From NCBI GenBank assembly GCA_019913005.1, contig JAIOHL010000286.1, positions 1 through 47,232 on the forward strand: DNA of 47,232 nucleotides. Direction: 5' to 3'. Position 1 is the stretch's first letter; every line of letters begins with the position of its first letter. Origin of the DNA: Anaerolineae bacterium (GTDB taxonomy: Bacteria > Chloroflexota > Anaerolineae > Aggregatilineales > J027). A model generated the notes under the pieces. That model saw only the letters and a program-made list of their open reading frames with translations. It was not told where the DNA came from and searched no databases. The translations under genes and the position numbers were made by a program. Shown in pieces: positions 14,736-23,165 of this stretch.

Positions 14736-16559
14736 ATGCCCACTGGTGAACGCAATGCCGAAATACTCGGTCAAGCGATTGTGAAAGTCAACGGCGCTCC
14801 ATTGAAAGTCGCCACGATGGACAAGATGATCGAGTTTGTGGTAGATAGCAGCCTATCCATCCCGGATATGTTTTCGCTGACGTTTAGCGATGATGAACTC
14901 ACAATGGTGGACTCGAATGACTTCCCATTGGGGGCCTCCGTCGAAATTTCGATGAGCGATAACGATGATCCTAGGACCCAACTTCCCGTATTTAAGGGGG
15001 AGATTACGGCTGTCGAACCCGATTTTGAGGATGGGACGAATGCCACGATTACCGTGCGCGGGTATGCCAAGAGCCATCGGTTGCATCGGGAATCGAAAAC
15101 GAAGGTTTGGCAGAACGTCAAAGATTCGGATATTGCCCAACAAATTGCTGGCAATGCGGGTTTATCTCCACAGGTGCAAGCAACCTCTGAAGTCTTTAAG
15201 CATGTGTTCCAAAATGCCATCACCGACATGGCGTTTTTGCAGCAGCGGGCCGAACGCATTGGGTATGAAGTTTTTGTACAAGATGGAACGCTCCATTTCC
15301 GCAAACCCGACCCTTCCGGCGGCGCTGAGGTTCTCGAATGGGGCGACGATTTGCGCCGTTTTCATCCGCGCATGACCATTACCGAACAGGTTGATGAGGT
15401 CACAGTGAAGGGGTGGGACCCCAAGATAAAAGAACCCATTATTGGGAAAGTTACCACCAGCAAAACTTCTCCTTCGGTTGGTTTTGGTAAATGGGGTGGG
15501 CAAGCGGCGCAATCGGCCCTAAGTGCCGCCAAAAAAATCGAGGTACGCTCACCCGTCCAAAGCCAAGCCGATGCCGACGCGGTGGCAAAAGCGATCCTAG
15601 ATGAAATCAACAGTGGATTTATCGAAGCTGAGGGCGAAGCACGTGGTATGCCCAAACTGAAAGCGGGCATGATTGTCGAGTTGAAAAAGATTGGCTCCAA
15701 GTTTAGCGGCAAATATAAACTAACCTCGGTACGCCATGTTTATACGGCACAAGGCGCGATGATTACCTATTTCACCGTCGAGGGGTTGCGCCCCGCCCTA
15801 ATGACCGAACTCTTGGCGACCCCTGTTGAAGAACCGCGCTGGGATGGTGTGGTGACGGCGATTGTCACCAACAACAATATCAGCGGTGATTCCAACAGCG
15901 GTCAAGGCGATTGGGGGATGGTGAAGGTCAAATATCCTTGGCTGGATTCTGGTCAGGAAAGTTTTTGGGCGCGTATTGCTGGCCCGGGATTTGGTGCTCA
16001 ACGCGGCATTTATTTTCTGCCCGAAGTCAACGATGAGGTGTTGATTGCCTTTGAACATGGCGATTTTAATCGGCCCTATATCATTGGTGGTTTGTTTAAT
16101 GGCAAAGATGCCCCCCCTGAAGCCATAAGCAAGGTCTCAGTCAGCGGCAAGGTCAAAACCCGTGTGATTAAAACCCGCACCGGCCATACCATCCGCTTTG
16201 TAGATCAAGATGGCGGTGAAGAATACATCGAAATTGTGGACGCCAAGAGCAATACCACGATTAAGATGGATACGCAGCAAAAGAAGATTACGATTGACAG
16301 CAAGGACAAAATCGAGATTGTGGCACAGGGTGATTTATCGCTGCAATCGAAAACGGGCAAGGTGGATATTCGCGCTCAACAGGGTATGTCCCTGCAAGGC
16401 ATGACGGTAGATGTTAAAGGTACGTCCAGCGTGAATGTCGAAAGTAATGGCAATACAACCGTTAAGGGCATGACTTTTTCGGCGCAGGGCAATACGACTG
16501 CCGAGGTGCGTGGTTCGGCAACTTTGACCTTGCAAGCGGGTCTTGTAAAGATTAATTAA
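14736..16559 (+). CDS. VgrG/Pvc8-like central spike protein
   Basis: 607 residues; the hub and spike at the centre of the baseplate. The N-terminal half (about 10-350) is the gpD/gp27-like hub (MFSLTFSDDELTMVD, then ISMSDNDDPRTQLPVFKGEI). Residues about 365-470 are the gpV/gp5 OB-fold (GDWGMVKVKYPWLDSGQESFWARIA, PEVNDEVLIAFEHGDFNRPYIIGGL). The end (about 490-607) is a beta-helical needle with short repeats (TTIKMDTQQKKITIDSKD, GKVDIRAQQGMSLQG). No C-terminal effector domain is attached. No PAAR tip gene follows, so the needle may end without a separate tip, or the tip gene lies elsewhere. Confidence 0.93.
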   Translation: MPTGERNAEILGQAIVKVNGAPLKVATMDKMIEFVVDSSLSIPDMFSLTFSDDELTMVDSNDFPLGASVEISMSDNDDPRTQLPVFKGEITAVEPDFEDGTNATITVRGYAKSHRLHRESKTKVWQNVKDSDIAQQIAGNAGLSPQVQATSEVFKHVFQNAITDMAFLQQRAERIGYEVFVQDGTLHFRKPDPSGGAEVLEWGDDLRRFHPRMTITEQVDEVTVKGWDPKIKEPIIGKVTTSKTSPSVGFGKWGGQAAQSALSAAKKIEVRSPVQSQADADAVAKAILDEINSGFIEAEGEARGMPKLKAGMIVELKKIGSKFSGKYKLTSVRHVYTAQGAMITYFTVEGLRPALMTELLATPVEEPRWDGVVTAIVTNNNISGDSNSGQGDWGMVKVKYPWLDSGQESFWARIAGPGFGAQRGIYFLPEVNDEVLIAFEHGDFNRPYIIGGLFNGKDAPPEAISKVSVSGKVKTRVIKTRTGHTIRFVDQDGGEEYIEIVDAKSNTTIKMDTQQKKITIDSKDKIEIVAQGDLSLQSKTGKVDIRAQQGMSLQGMTVDVKGTSSVNVESNGNTTVKGMTFSAQGNTTAEVRGSATLTLQAGLVKIN

Positions 16560-16573
16560 TCGCTATTATGGAA

Positions 16574-16606
16574 ACAAGATGCCTAAGCGTCTTGTGTAAG
16601 ATTTTT
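16574..16606 (+). terminator. Hairpin between spike and gp25 genes
   Basis: ACAAGATGC (16574-16582) and GCGTCTTGT (16587-16595) form a 9-bp stem with one T:G pair and a CTAA loop. ATTTTT follows at 16601-16606. The five-nt gap makes it a moderate, probably leaky terminator inside the operon. Confidence 0.45.
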
Positions 16607-16622
16607 CGAAGGACGGTTTTTG

Positions 16623-17045
16623 ATGACGAAAGACCTGATTGGGCGTGGATGGGCTTTCCCACCACAGATTGATAATCGTGGGCAGCTTGCCTTGACACAG
16701 GGGGACAGCGAAATCCAACAGGCCATTCAAATCATCCTCAGCACATCACCGGGGGAGCGTGTGATGCGGCCCGATTTTGGCTGTCGGATTCAAGAATTGG
16801 TCTTTGCTCCGAATAATTTGGAGACGTGTGCGCTTGCCGAACGCTATGTGCGAGAAGCGTTGGGTCGTTGGGAACCGCGCATTACCCTGACCAAAGTGAA
16901 GGCCGAACCGCATTATGAAAATAATGGTGTCTTGATGATTGAAGTGAGTTATATTATCAAGACGACCCAAGACCCACGCAACCTAGTTTTTCCGTTTTAT
17001 CTCTTGCCTGACCAAATTGAGTCAGAACCCGAAACTGTGCAATAA
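16623..17045 (+). CDS. Baseplate wedge protein, gp25/Pvc9-like
   Basis: 140 residues from ATG 16623 (GAAGGACGG upstream; a TTG three nt earlier is less likely). The gp25/IraD-like core is clear: LALTQGDSEIQQAIQIILSTS, PGERVMRPDFGCRIQELVF (the conserved EPR-like core reads ERVMRPDFG), and a C-terminal beta region VSYIIKTTQDPRNLVFPF. gp25 links the baseplate wedges to the first sheath ring. Ten nt separate it from the next gene. Confidence 0.93.
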   Translation: MTKDLIGRGWAFPPQIDNRGQLALTQGDSEIQQAIQIILSTSPGERVMRPDFGCRIQELVFAPNNLETCALAERYVREALGRWEPRITLTKVKAEPHYENNGVLMIEVSYIIKTTQDPRNLVFPFYLLPDQIESEPETVQ

Positions 17046-17054
17046 GGAAACGCT

Positions 17055-19043
17055 ATGTCTCTGAATGCCCCTCGTCTGGATGACCGGACATTTCAAGATT
17101 TGGTACAAGAGGCCATGCGGCGTATTCCGTTATACACGCCGGAGTGGACAGACCATAACCTGAGCGATCCGGGGATTACGCTACTGGAATTATTTGCGTG
17201 GCTGATGGACATTATGCTCTATCGGCTGAATCGTGTGCCGGATCGTCACTATATCAAATTTATGGAACTAATTGGCATGAAACTGCGTGAGCCAGAATAT
17301 GCCAAGACTTGGGTGACGCTTTGGCTTTCGGCCCCCCAAGAGAATCCGATTGAGATTCCGAACGCGACGGAAATTTCTACCACCCGCACGGAAACAGAAA
17401 CTGCCATTATATTTTCGACGGATAATGCCTATACCATCCGCATCGCCAAGCTCGATTATGTAATGACCAGCGCGGCGCGTGATAGTCAGGGTCAAAGTCG
17501 TAAGTATGTGGAACAAAATATGAAGCGGCTGACGGCAGGCTTTGAAGGTTTTTATATTTTTGCCGAATCACCCCATGCCGGTGATGCCGTCTATTTTGGT
17601 TTTGAAGAAGATTTGTCGTATCATATTTTGGGCTTGGAACTCGATTTAGACCTTGCGGCAGGTGCTGGTATTGACCCCACCCAGCCACCCTATAGCTGGC
17701 AGGCACTTTCGAGTGTGGCCCCGGTGGAGTGGACAAACTGCGAAATTGACATGGATGGCACACGCGGCTTTAACATGTCTGGCTTGGCGCGGGTACATCT
17801 GCCCAAGATGGTGCGCGGTGAGATTGATGGACGCCGGGCCTATTGGGTACGTGTTCGTTTAAATGATCCCCAACCGGGTGTACCGACTTATCGCCGTAGT
17901 CCACTGGTGAAAAAAGTTGGCTCCGGGTCATGGGGGATCACCGTTCCAGCGACCCATGCCTCGCTGCTCAAAGATGAGTTTCTTGGTCGCAGCGATGGTG
18001 CCCCCGGTCAAAAATTCTATCTGCAAAATAAGCCTGTTCTGCCACGCCTGCCCAATGAGCAGCTAACCGTTCGGATTAGCAATGAAGAGGTAGAAATCTG
18101 GACGGAAGTCCCGGATTTTTCAGGTTCGGGACCGGAAGATCGCCACTATACTATTGACAGTGCCAGCGGGGAAGTTCGTTTTGGCCCGGTCATGCCACAG
18201 CGAGATGGCACGATTCGGCGCTATGGCATGATTCCCCCTCGCAACAGTGCATTGGTCATGCGCAATTATCGGTATGGCGGTGGCGCGATGGGCAATGTGC
18301 AAAAGGGTGCGCTGAATGTCCTTAAAACCAGCATCCCCTATATTGACCGCGTATCCAATCGCCAACCCGCGACAGGTGGACTTGACCAAGAGAGCATCGA
18401 AGACGCCAAACTGCGTGTCCCCGGTTATCTGCGCTCACTGGGTCGGGCCGTGACCGCGCCGGATTTTGAATATCTGGCTTTGCAATCTGTACCGGGCGAC
18501 ATTGCGCGGGTGTTTGCGTTGCAACCGCCCAATTCGGCCATCGGTGAGGTCAAAGTGCTGTTGATTCCGCGTGTGGTCAACCCCAATGGGTATATCGCGC
18601 CAGAAGAATTACAGTTGGACGAGGCGATGGTCAAATTGGTGCGTGATTTCTTGGATATGCGCCGCCTGATCACCACCCGCTTGGACGTCACGTCCCCCGC
18701 CTATTACTGGGTGCAGACGCGGATTCGGTTGCGTGCCAGTGCCCATTTTGATCCCGAACGGGTGCGCGAGGCGGTTGAAAAACGTCTGTTTGAATATCTA
18801 AATCCCATCATCGGCGGGCCGCGTGGCAAAGGCTGGCCTTTTGGTCGTGACCTGCATGTTTCGGATTTGATTGCCTGCCTACAGACCGTGCCGGGGATTG
18901 ACTTCATTCGCTCAATTGAGTTGTTCCCGGTCACATGGTCGGGTGGCAAAGCCCAACGTGGAGAAGCCGTGCAAACCCTTGAGATTGTGGCACACGGCGT
19001 CGTGGCTTCACAGCGCCATGACATCACCATTGACAGTGATTAG
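17055..19043 (+). CDS. Baseplate J/gp6-like wedge protein (Pvc11-like)
   Basis: 662 residues. The start contains RIPLYTPEWTDHNLSDPGITLLELFAWLMD, a signature of the gp6/Pvc11 baseplate family, with YRLNRVPDRHYIKFMELIG after it. The J-like region is DQESIEDAKLRVPGYLRSLGRAVTAPDFE, and the C terminus has the GRDLHVSDLIACLQTVPGID motif typical of the end of baseplate J proteins. It builds the iris ring of the baseplate and, with gp25 and the following FHA-tail protein, the wedge. AAGGAAACGCT precedes the ATG. Confidence 0.93.
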   Translation: MSLNAPRLDDRTFQDLVQEAMRRIPLYTPEWTDHNLSDPGITLLELFAWLMDIMLYRLNRVPDRHYIKFMELIGMKLREPEYAKTWVTLWLSAPQENPIEIPNATEISTTRTETETAIIFSTDNAYTIRIAKLDYVMTSAARDSQGQSRKYVEQNMKRLTAGFEGFYIFAESPHAGDAVYFGFEEDLSYHILGLELDLDLAAGAGIDPTQPPYSWQALSSVAPVEWTNCEIDMDGTRGFNMSGLARVHLPKMVRGEIDGRRAYWVRVRLNDPQPGVPTYRRSPLVKKVGSGSWGITVPATHASLLKDEFLGRSDGAPGQKFYLQNKPVLPRLPNEQLTVRISNEEVEIWTEVPDFSGSGPEDRHYTIDSASGEVRFGPVMPQRDGTIRRYGMIPPRNSALVMRNYRYGGGAMGNVQKGALNVLKTSIPYIDRVSNRQPATGGLDQESIEDAKLRVPGYLRSLGRAVTAPDFEYLALQSVPGDIARVFALQPPNSAIGEVKVLLIPRVVNPNGYIAPEELQLDEAMVKLVRDFLDMRRLITTRLDVTSPAYYWVQTRIRLRASAHFDPERVREAVEKRLFEYLNPIIGGPRGKGWPFGRDLHVSDLIACLQTVPGIDFIRSIELFPVTWSGGKAQRGEAVQTLEIVAHGVVASQRHDITIDSD

Positions 19044-19067
19044 TCCACCCAACAAAAGGAGACATTT

Positions 19068-20348
19068 GTGTCTGAACAAAGACGCGCGGTATTGCGTGTA
19101 ACTGGCCCAGACATTACCGTAGATCATATCGAGGTGGCAGGCGCTGGATTCAAAATCGGGCGCTTGGCCTCGAATGGTTTGGCATTACCCCATAACAAAA
19201 TCTCGCGGGAACATGCCGAATTTGATCTGACAAGCAGCGGCCTGACTGTACAAGATTTGGGCAGCAGCAATGGGACATTGGTCAATACCAATCGGATTGA
19301 ACCCAATCAGCCCGTGCAGTTGAAACCCGGCGACACTATCAGTATGGGGCCATATGTGCTGACCTTCGATCAAATTATTGAGGCAGGTCAGGCCGAAGCC
19401 CCATCCCCCAAGAAGCCATTGGATAAAACAATGGTGATGGGAGCGGCCCAACCAGCACCCGCCGCCCCACCCACGCCAGAAGCGCCCGTCGAACCCGCTC
19501 CATTAAAAGAAACGATGGCAGTCTCGCCGGAACGGGTTACACCCCCGGCTGAACCACCGCCTGCGCCAAAGGCTAAGGAACCAAAACCGCCTAAAGCACC
19601 GGAGGTCGCGGTCAAGTCACCTGAACCGCCACCCCCAACACCGCCTGCGTTAGAGCCGGAAATTGAGCGTGAGACGTTCTACGGGTCGCCAGTGGCCTCA
19701 CAGGTGATGCAACCCCCAGCACCTCCGCCGCCGATGGATTTACCGGAGCGCTTGCCCTCCGCCACACCGGGAGCGCCAATCATCCCATCTGGGCCAGCCG
19801 AACCGCCCCCACCGCGTGCCGTCATCACATCCACCAATGGATACGGCCCATTGGAACATTTGGAGGGGATTCCACGCCATGCCAGTAGTTGGCTGCAATA
19901 TTTGCCAGCGGTCTACAGTGACGATCCATTTCTGGGGCGCTTTTTGCTGCTGTTTGAGTCGGTCTATGCACCCGATGAATGGATTGTGGACAATTTTGAC
20001 CTCTATCTTGACCCCAAGTTGACTCCGGCGGAGTGGCTGCGCTGGTTGGGCGGTTGGGTAGATATTTTTGTACCCCCGACGTTACCCGAAGAACGTCAAC
20101 GGGCCATCGTCAGAGAACTGCCCCAATTGTTTATGGGACGTGGTTCCAAAGGGGCCTTGGCACGACATCTGGAATTGGCGTTTGGGATCGAACCAAAAAT
20201 TGAAGAACCGAACGATAAGCCCTATACTTTTGTGGTGAAATTGAAATTGGGCAAGGATGGCAATACATCAGCTAATCGCGGGATCGCTACACAGATTATT
20301 GAGTCGCAGCGTCCGGCCCACACTTTTTATACTTTGACAATTGAATAA
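19068..20348 (+). CDS. FHA domain fused to tail/baseplate protein
   Basis: 426 residues, GTG start at 19068 with AAAAGGAGA nine nt upstream. Residues about 5-105 are a forkhead-associated domain with intact phosphothreonine-binding residues: Gly31-Arg32, Ser46-Arg47-Glu-His49 and Asn68-Gly69 in DLGSSNGT. Residues 110-265 are a Pro/Ala/Glu-rich linker. Residues about 268-426 match the phage-tail-protein family found at this position in eCIS loci (WLQYLPAVYSDDPFLGRFLL, DPKLTPAEWLRWLGGW, MGRGSKGALARHLELAFGIEP). The fusion puts a phosphopeptide reader directly on the baseplate. It is followed 20 nt later by a kinase-like FHA protein. FHA proteins also control type VI secretion through the PpkA/Fha pathway, so a similar switch is plausible. 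Confidence 0.88.
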   Translation: MSEQRRAVLRVTGPDITVDHIEVAGAGFKIGRLASNGLALPHNKISREHAEFDLTSSGLTVQDLGSSNGTLVNTNRIEPNQPVQLKPGDTISMGPYVLTFDQIIEAGQAEAPSPKKPLDKTMVMGAAQPAPAAPPTPEAPVEPAPLKETMAVSPERVTPPAEPPPAPKAKEPKPPKAPEVAVKSPEPPPPTPPALEPEIERETFYGSPVASQVMQPPAPPPPMDLPERLPSATPGAPIIPSGPAEPPPPRAVITSTNGYGPLEHLEGIPRHASSWLQYLPAVYSDDPFLGRFLLLFESVYAPDEWIVDNFDLYLDPKLTPAEWLRWLGGWVDIFVPPTLPEERQRAIVRELPQLFMGRGSKGALARHLELAFGIEPKIEEPNDKPYTFVVKLKLGKDGNTSANRGIATQIIESQRPAHTFYTLTIE

Positions 20349-20368
20349 ACTTTTGCGGAGCGTCCTGA

Positions 20369-23134
20369 ATGAGTGATTGGATTGGACAACTGATTGGCCC
20401 TTACCAGATTAAGACATTTCTGGGACAGGGCAGTCTTGGAGCGGTATTTGCGGCGCTCGACATGGAATCAGGACGACCTGTCGCCCTTAAAGTGATCTAT
20501 CCCCAAATTGCAGCCCAACGCCCCTTCCGCAAAGCCTTTTCCCAAGAAGCTGCTCGCATCACCGATCTCCAACATCCCAACATTGTAGACATCCATGCCT
20601 ATTATGATGAAGGCGAATTGTTGGTGTTGGTCATGGATCATATTCAAGGGGGTAGTCTGGGTGCGGCTCTGCGGATGTTGGCAAGTCGTGGTCAGCGTGT
20701 AGCCGTTTATGAGGCCCTTGTGTTGGCACGACAGGTCGCGGCAGGCTTGGACTATGCCCATAAAATCGGCATGGTGCATGAATCCGTCAAACCGGAAAAC
20801 ATCCTGTTGCAGTATGAGCCGGGTGGCACGCCGGACTTGGCTGGATTTACGGCGCTGGTGTCCGATTTCGGCATGGCGACAATGGCAGACAAGGGCAAGT
20901 TGACCCTTGATGAACAGGCGATGGTACCCCTGCTGCCCTATATGTCCGCCGAGCAAATCCGCGACAAAAGTGATGCCCGCTCGGATATTTATTCGCTCGG
21001 CGTTATCCTCTATCAACTGCTGACAGGTCGTCCGCCATTTGTGCCCGCCAATCGCAAAGATGCTATTGATCTCCATAGTAAACAGACCCCGCCGCGTCCT
21101 AGTCAGGTCATGCCCGGATTAGCGCCGGAAATTGACCATTTGGTGATGACCGCTATCACTAAATCACCCAAAGAACGCTTCCCATCTGGTTATGATTTCA
21201 TGCAGGCGATTGAACGGCTGGTCTTAGCCAATGTCGCCGGGGTTCAGCCAAATACGGGAAATTTGCGAAATTATCTGGCCGCGCCGGGGGGGATGCCTGC
21301 TGGCTCCGCGCCCCAAATGAGCAATATGGGATCACCTGCCCAATTGACGATGGTGGCAGGTCAGCCGAAATCGTCTAATAAACCTGCTTCCCCTGCTGGC
21401 GACCATATTGTGATTGAACACGCCACTGAACCTTCAAAAACTGTGCCGTTCAATAAATTATCGTTGATGATTGGACGCGACCCGGCGCATGATATTGTGC
21501 TAGGGGGTGAAGGGGTTTCGCGCAATCATGCCCGGATTGATAAACAACCCGATGGCAGCTACAAAATCACTGACCTCGGCAGCACAAACGGCTCTTTTTT
21601 GGATGATGCCAAACTGTTGAGTAATGTCGCCGAGGAATGGCTTTCCGGCAAGGTTTTGAAAGTTGGAACTTATTCCCTCCGCTTGAATCAAGGTGGCGGA
21701 CGCATGGTCGGTGGTACGATGATTGGTGGCAGCGATGCGATGCACACTGTCACGGGGGATTCACCTGCACCCTCGGCCTATGCTCAACCTGTCCCTAGTG
21801 CTGCCCCGGCAGGCCCGCAAAAATCCAACGTATCCATTACCATTAACCCGCCGGAAATCCGTGTAGACCCCGGTTTACGCGCCGATGCCCAAGTCACGAT
21901 CTTTAATCAGGGCGATTTGGTAGAGCATTTTTACGTTAATGTGCAAGGTATCCCCGCCCAGTGGGTCACGATTCCACCAGCGGGTCTCCAATTGATGCCG
22001 GGGACAAGCGGTGTGCTGCCGGTCACGTTTGCGCCCCCACGACTACCAACCAGCACCGCCGGACGCCATCCCTTTACCTTGCGGATTAGCAGCGATAAAC
22101 GCGGCGCAGAAGTGGCCCGGGCGGATGGTCTGTTGATTATTTCGCCGTTTTATCAAATGGTAGTGGATTTACAACCCAAGCGTCTGCGAAAAGGTCAATT
22201 GGCGACCTTCTCCATCCGTAATCAAGGCAATTCCCCCGACGCCTATACTGTGACGCCACGTGATCGTGAAGAGGGGTTGCGCTTTTTCCCGCCGACTAAT
22301 TCTACTACAGTGAATCCCGGTCAAATGGATTCGTTCAAATTTGAGGCACGTCCCCGTTCCGCTGGATGTTTGGGCATCGGTGGTACGCGCATCTACCCCT
22401 TAGAGGTGCAGTCGGTTGCCGCATCGGGTGAACAGCAGGTGGTGGCAGGCGAGTTGGTTGTGAGACCGACTTTCCCAATTTGGCTATTGGCGATTTTGTT
22501 TGTGTTGTGCCTTCTACTATTGCTACTCCTGCTCTTGTTCTGGCCTGAAGACGAAAAAGAACGCAAGGCCACACCGAATGTCCAACCGATTACACTGACC
22601 AATCAGAGTATCCGCGATTTGTTGACGGCAACAGCGCAGGTCTATTCGACACTGGATACGCAGCAAATCATCACGGCGACGGCGGCGGCCCAACAAGATA
22701 ATGACGACGACGGCCTAACCAATGCCGAAGAACAGGCGCTTGGCACGAATCCGAACGAGGCCGATTCTGATTTTGACGGGTTGGAAGATGGGGAAGAGGT
22801 CGAGAACGACACCGATCCACAAGACCCTGATTCGGATGATGACGGCTTGGTGGATGGTCGAGAGCTTGATTTGCGGGCCGATCCCAATAACCCCGACAGC
22901 GATAACGATGGGTTAACTGATGGCGATGAGGTCAATAGCTTTAACACCCTGCCGACCAATCCCGACACCGATGGCGATGGCTTGAATGATCGCGTGGAAG
23001 TGCAAGAACGAGGGACTGACCCAACGAAATTCGATTCGGACGGCGACGGGGTAGGCGATTCACAAGATCAATTTCCAATGGATCCCAGTCGGACAGGCCG
23101 TGAGGTGACGGTGGTCGCGCCGCCCCCCGGATAG
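20369..23134 (+). CDS. Membrane-anchored kinase-like protein with FHA, transmembrane segment and calcium-type repeats
   Basis: 921 residues. Residues 11-285 are a Ser/Thr kinase fold: G-loop GQGSLGAVF (19-27), Lys41 in VALKV, DFG at 166-168, MSAEQIRDKSDARSDIYSLG. The catalytic loop reads His137-Glu-Ser-Val-Lys-Pro-Glu-Asn144, so the HRD Asp is Ser139 and the protein is probably a pseudokinase or very weak kinase. Residues 345-445 are an FHA domain with Arg370, Ser384-Arg-Asn-His387 and Asn407. Residues 490-690 look like Ig-like beta sandwiches. One transmembrane helix (about 702-724) precedes five or more DxDxDG repeats (about 776-905) of the thrombospondin-3 type, likely outside the cell. 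Last gene of the injection-system operon; may anchor the machine to the membrane. Confidence 0.87.
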   Translation: MSDWIGQLIGPYQIKTFLGQGSLGAVFAALDMESGRPVALKVIYPQIAAQRPFRKAFSQEAARITDLQHPNIVDIHAYYDEGELLVLVMDHIQGGSLGAALRMLASRGQRVAVYEALVLARQVAAGLDYAHKIGMVHESVKPENILLQYEPGGTPDLAGFTALVSDFGMATMADKGKLTLDEQAMVPLLPYMSAEQIRDKSDARSDIYSLGVILYQLLTGRPPFVPANRKDAIDLHSKQTPPRPSQVMPGLAPEIDHLVMTAITKSPKERFPSGYDFMQAIERLVLANVAGVQPNTGNLRNYLAAPGGMPAGSAPQMSNMGSPAQLTMVAGQPKSSNKPASPAGDHIVIEHATEPSKTVPFNKLSLMIGRDPAHDIVLGGEGVSRNHARIDKQPDGSYKITDLGSTNGSFLDDAKLLSNVAEEWLSGKVLKVGTYSLRLNQGGGRMVGGTMIGGSDAMHTVTGDSPAPSAYAQPVPSAAPAGPQKSNVSITINPPEIRVDPGLRADAQVTIFNQGDLVEHFYVNVQGIPAQWVTIPPAGLQLMPGTSGVLPVTFAPPRLPTSTAGRHPFTLRISSDKRGAEVARADGLLIISPFYQMVVDLQPKRLRKGQLATFSIRNQGNSPDAYTVTPRDREEGLRFFPPTNSTTVNPGQMDSFKFEARPRSAGCLGIGGTRIYPLEVQSVAASGEQQVVAGELVVRPTFPIWLLAILFVLCLLLLLLLLLFWPEDEKERKATPNVQPITLTNQSIRDLLTATAQVYSTLDTQQIITATAAAQQDNDDDGLTNAEEQALGTNPNEADSDFDGLEDGEEVENDTDPQDPDSDDDGLVDGRELDLRADPNNPDSDNDGLTDGDEVNSFNTLPTNPDTDGDGLNDRVEVQERGTDPTKFDSDGDGVGDSQDQFPMDPSRTGREVTVVAPPPG

Positions 23135-23165
23135 TTAGCCAGATTATATGTCTCAGATGGTCGGG

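Noticed and set aside
6424-23134. Injection-system operon as an integrated prophage or genomic island
   Set aside because: No integrase, capsid, terminase, lysis genes or flanking direct repeats are visible, and base and codon use look like the neighbours. tRNA-Ser is more than 13 kb away, so it is not an attachment site for it.
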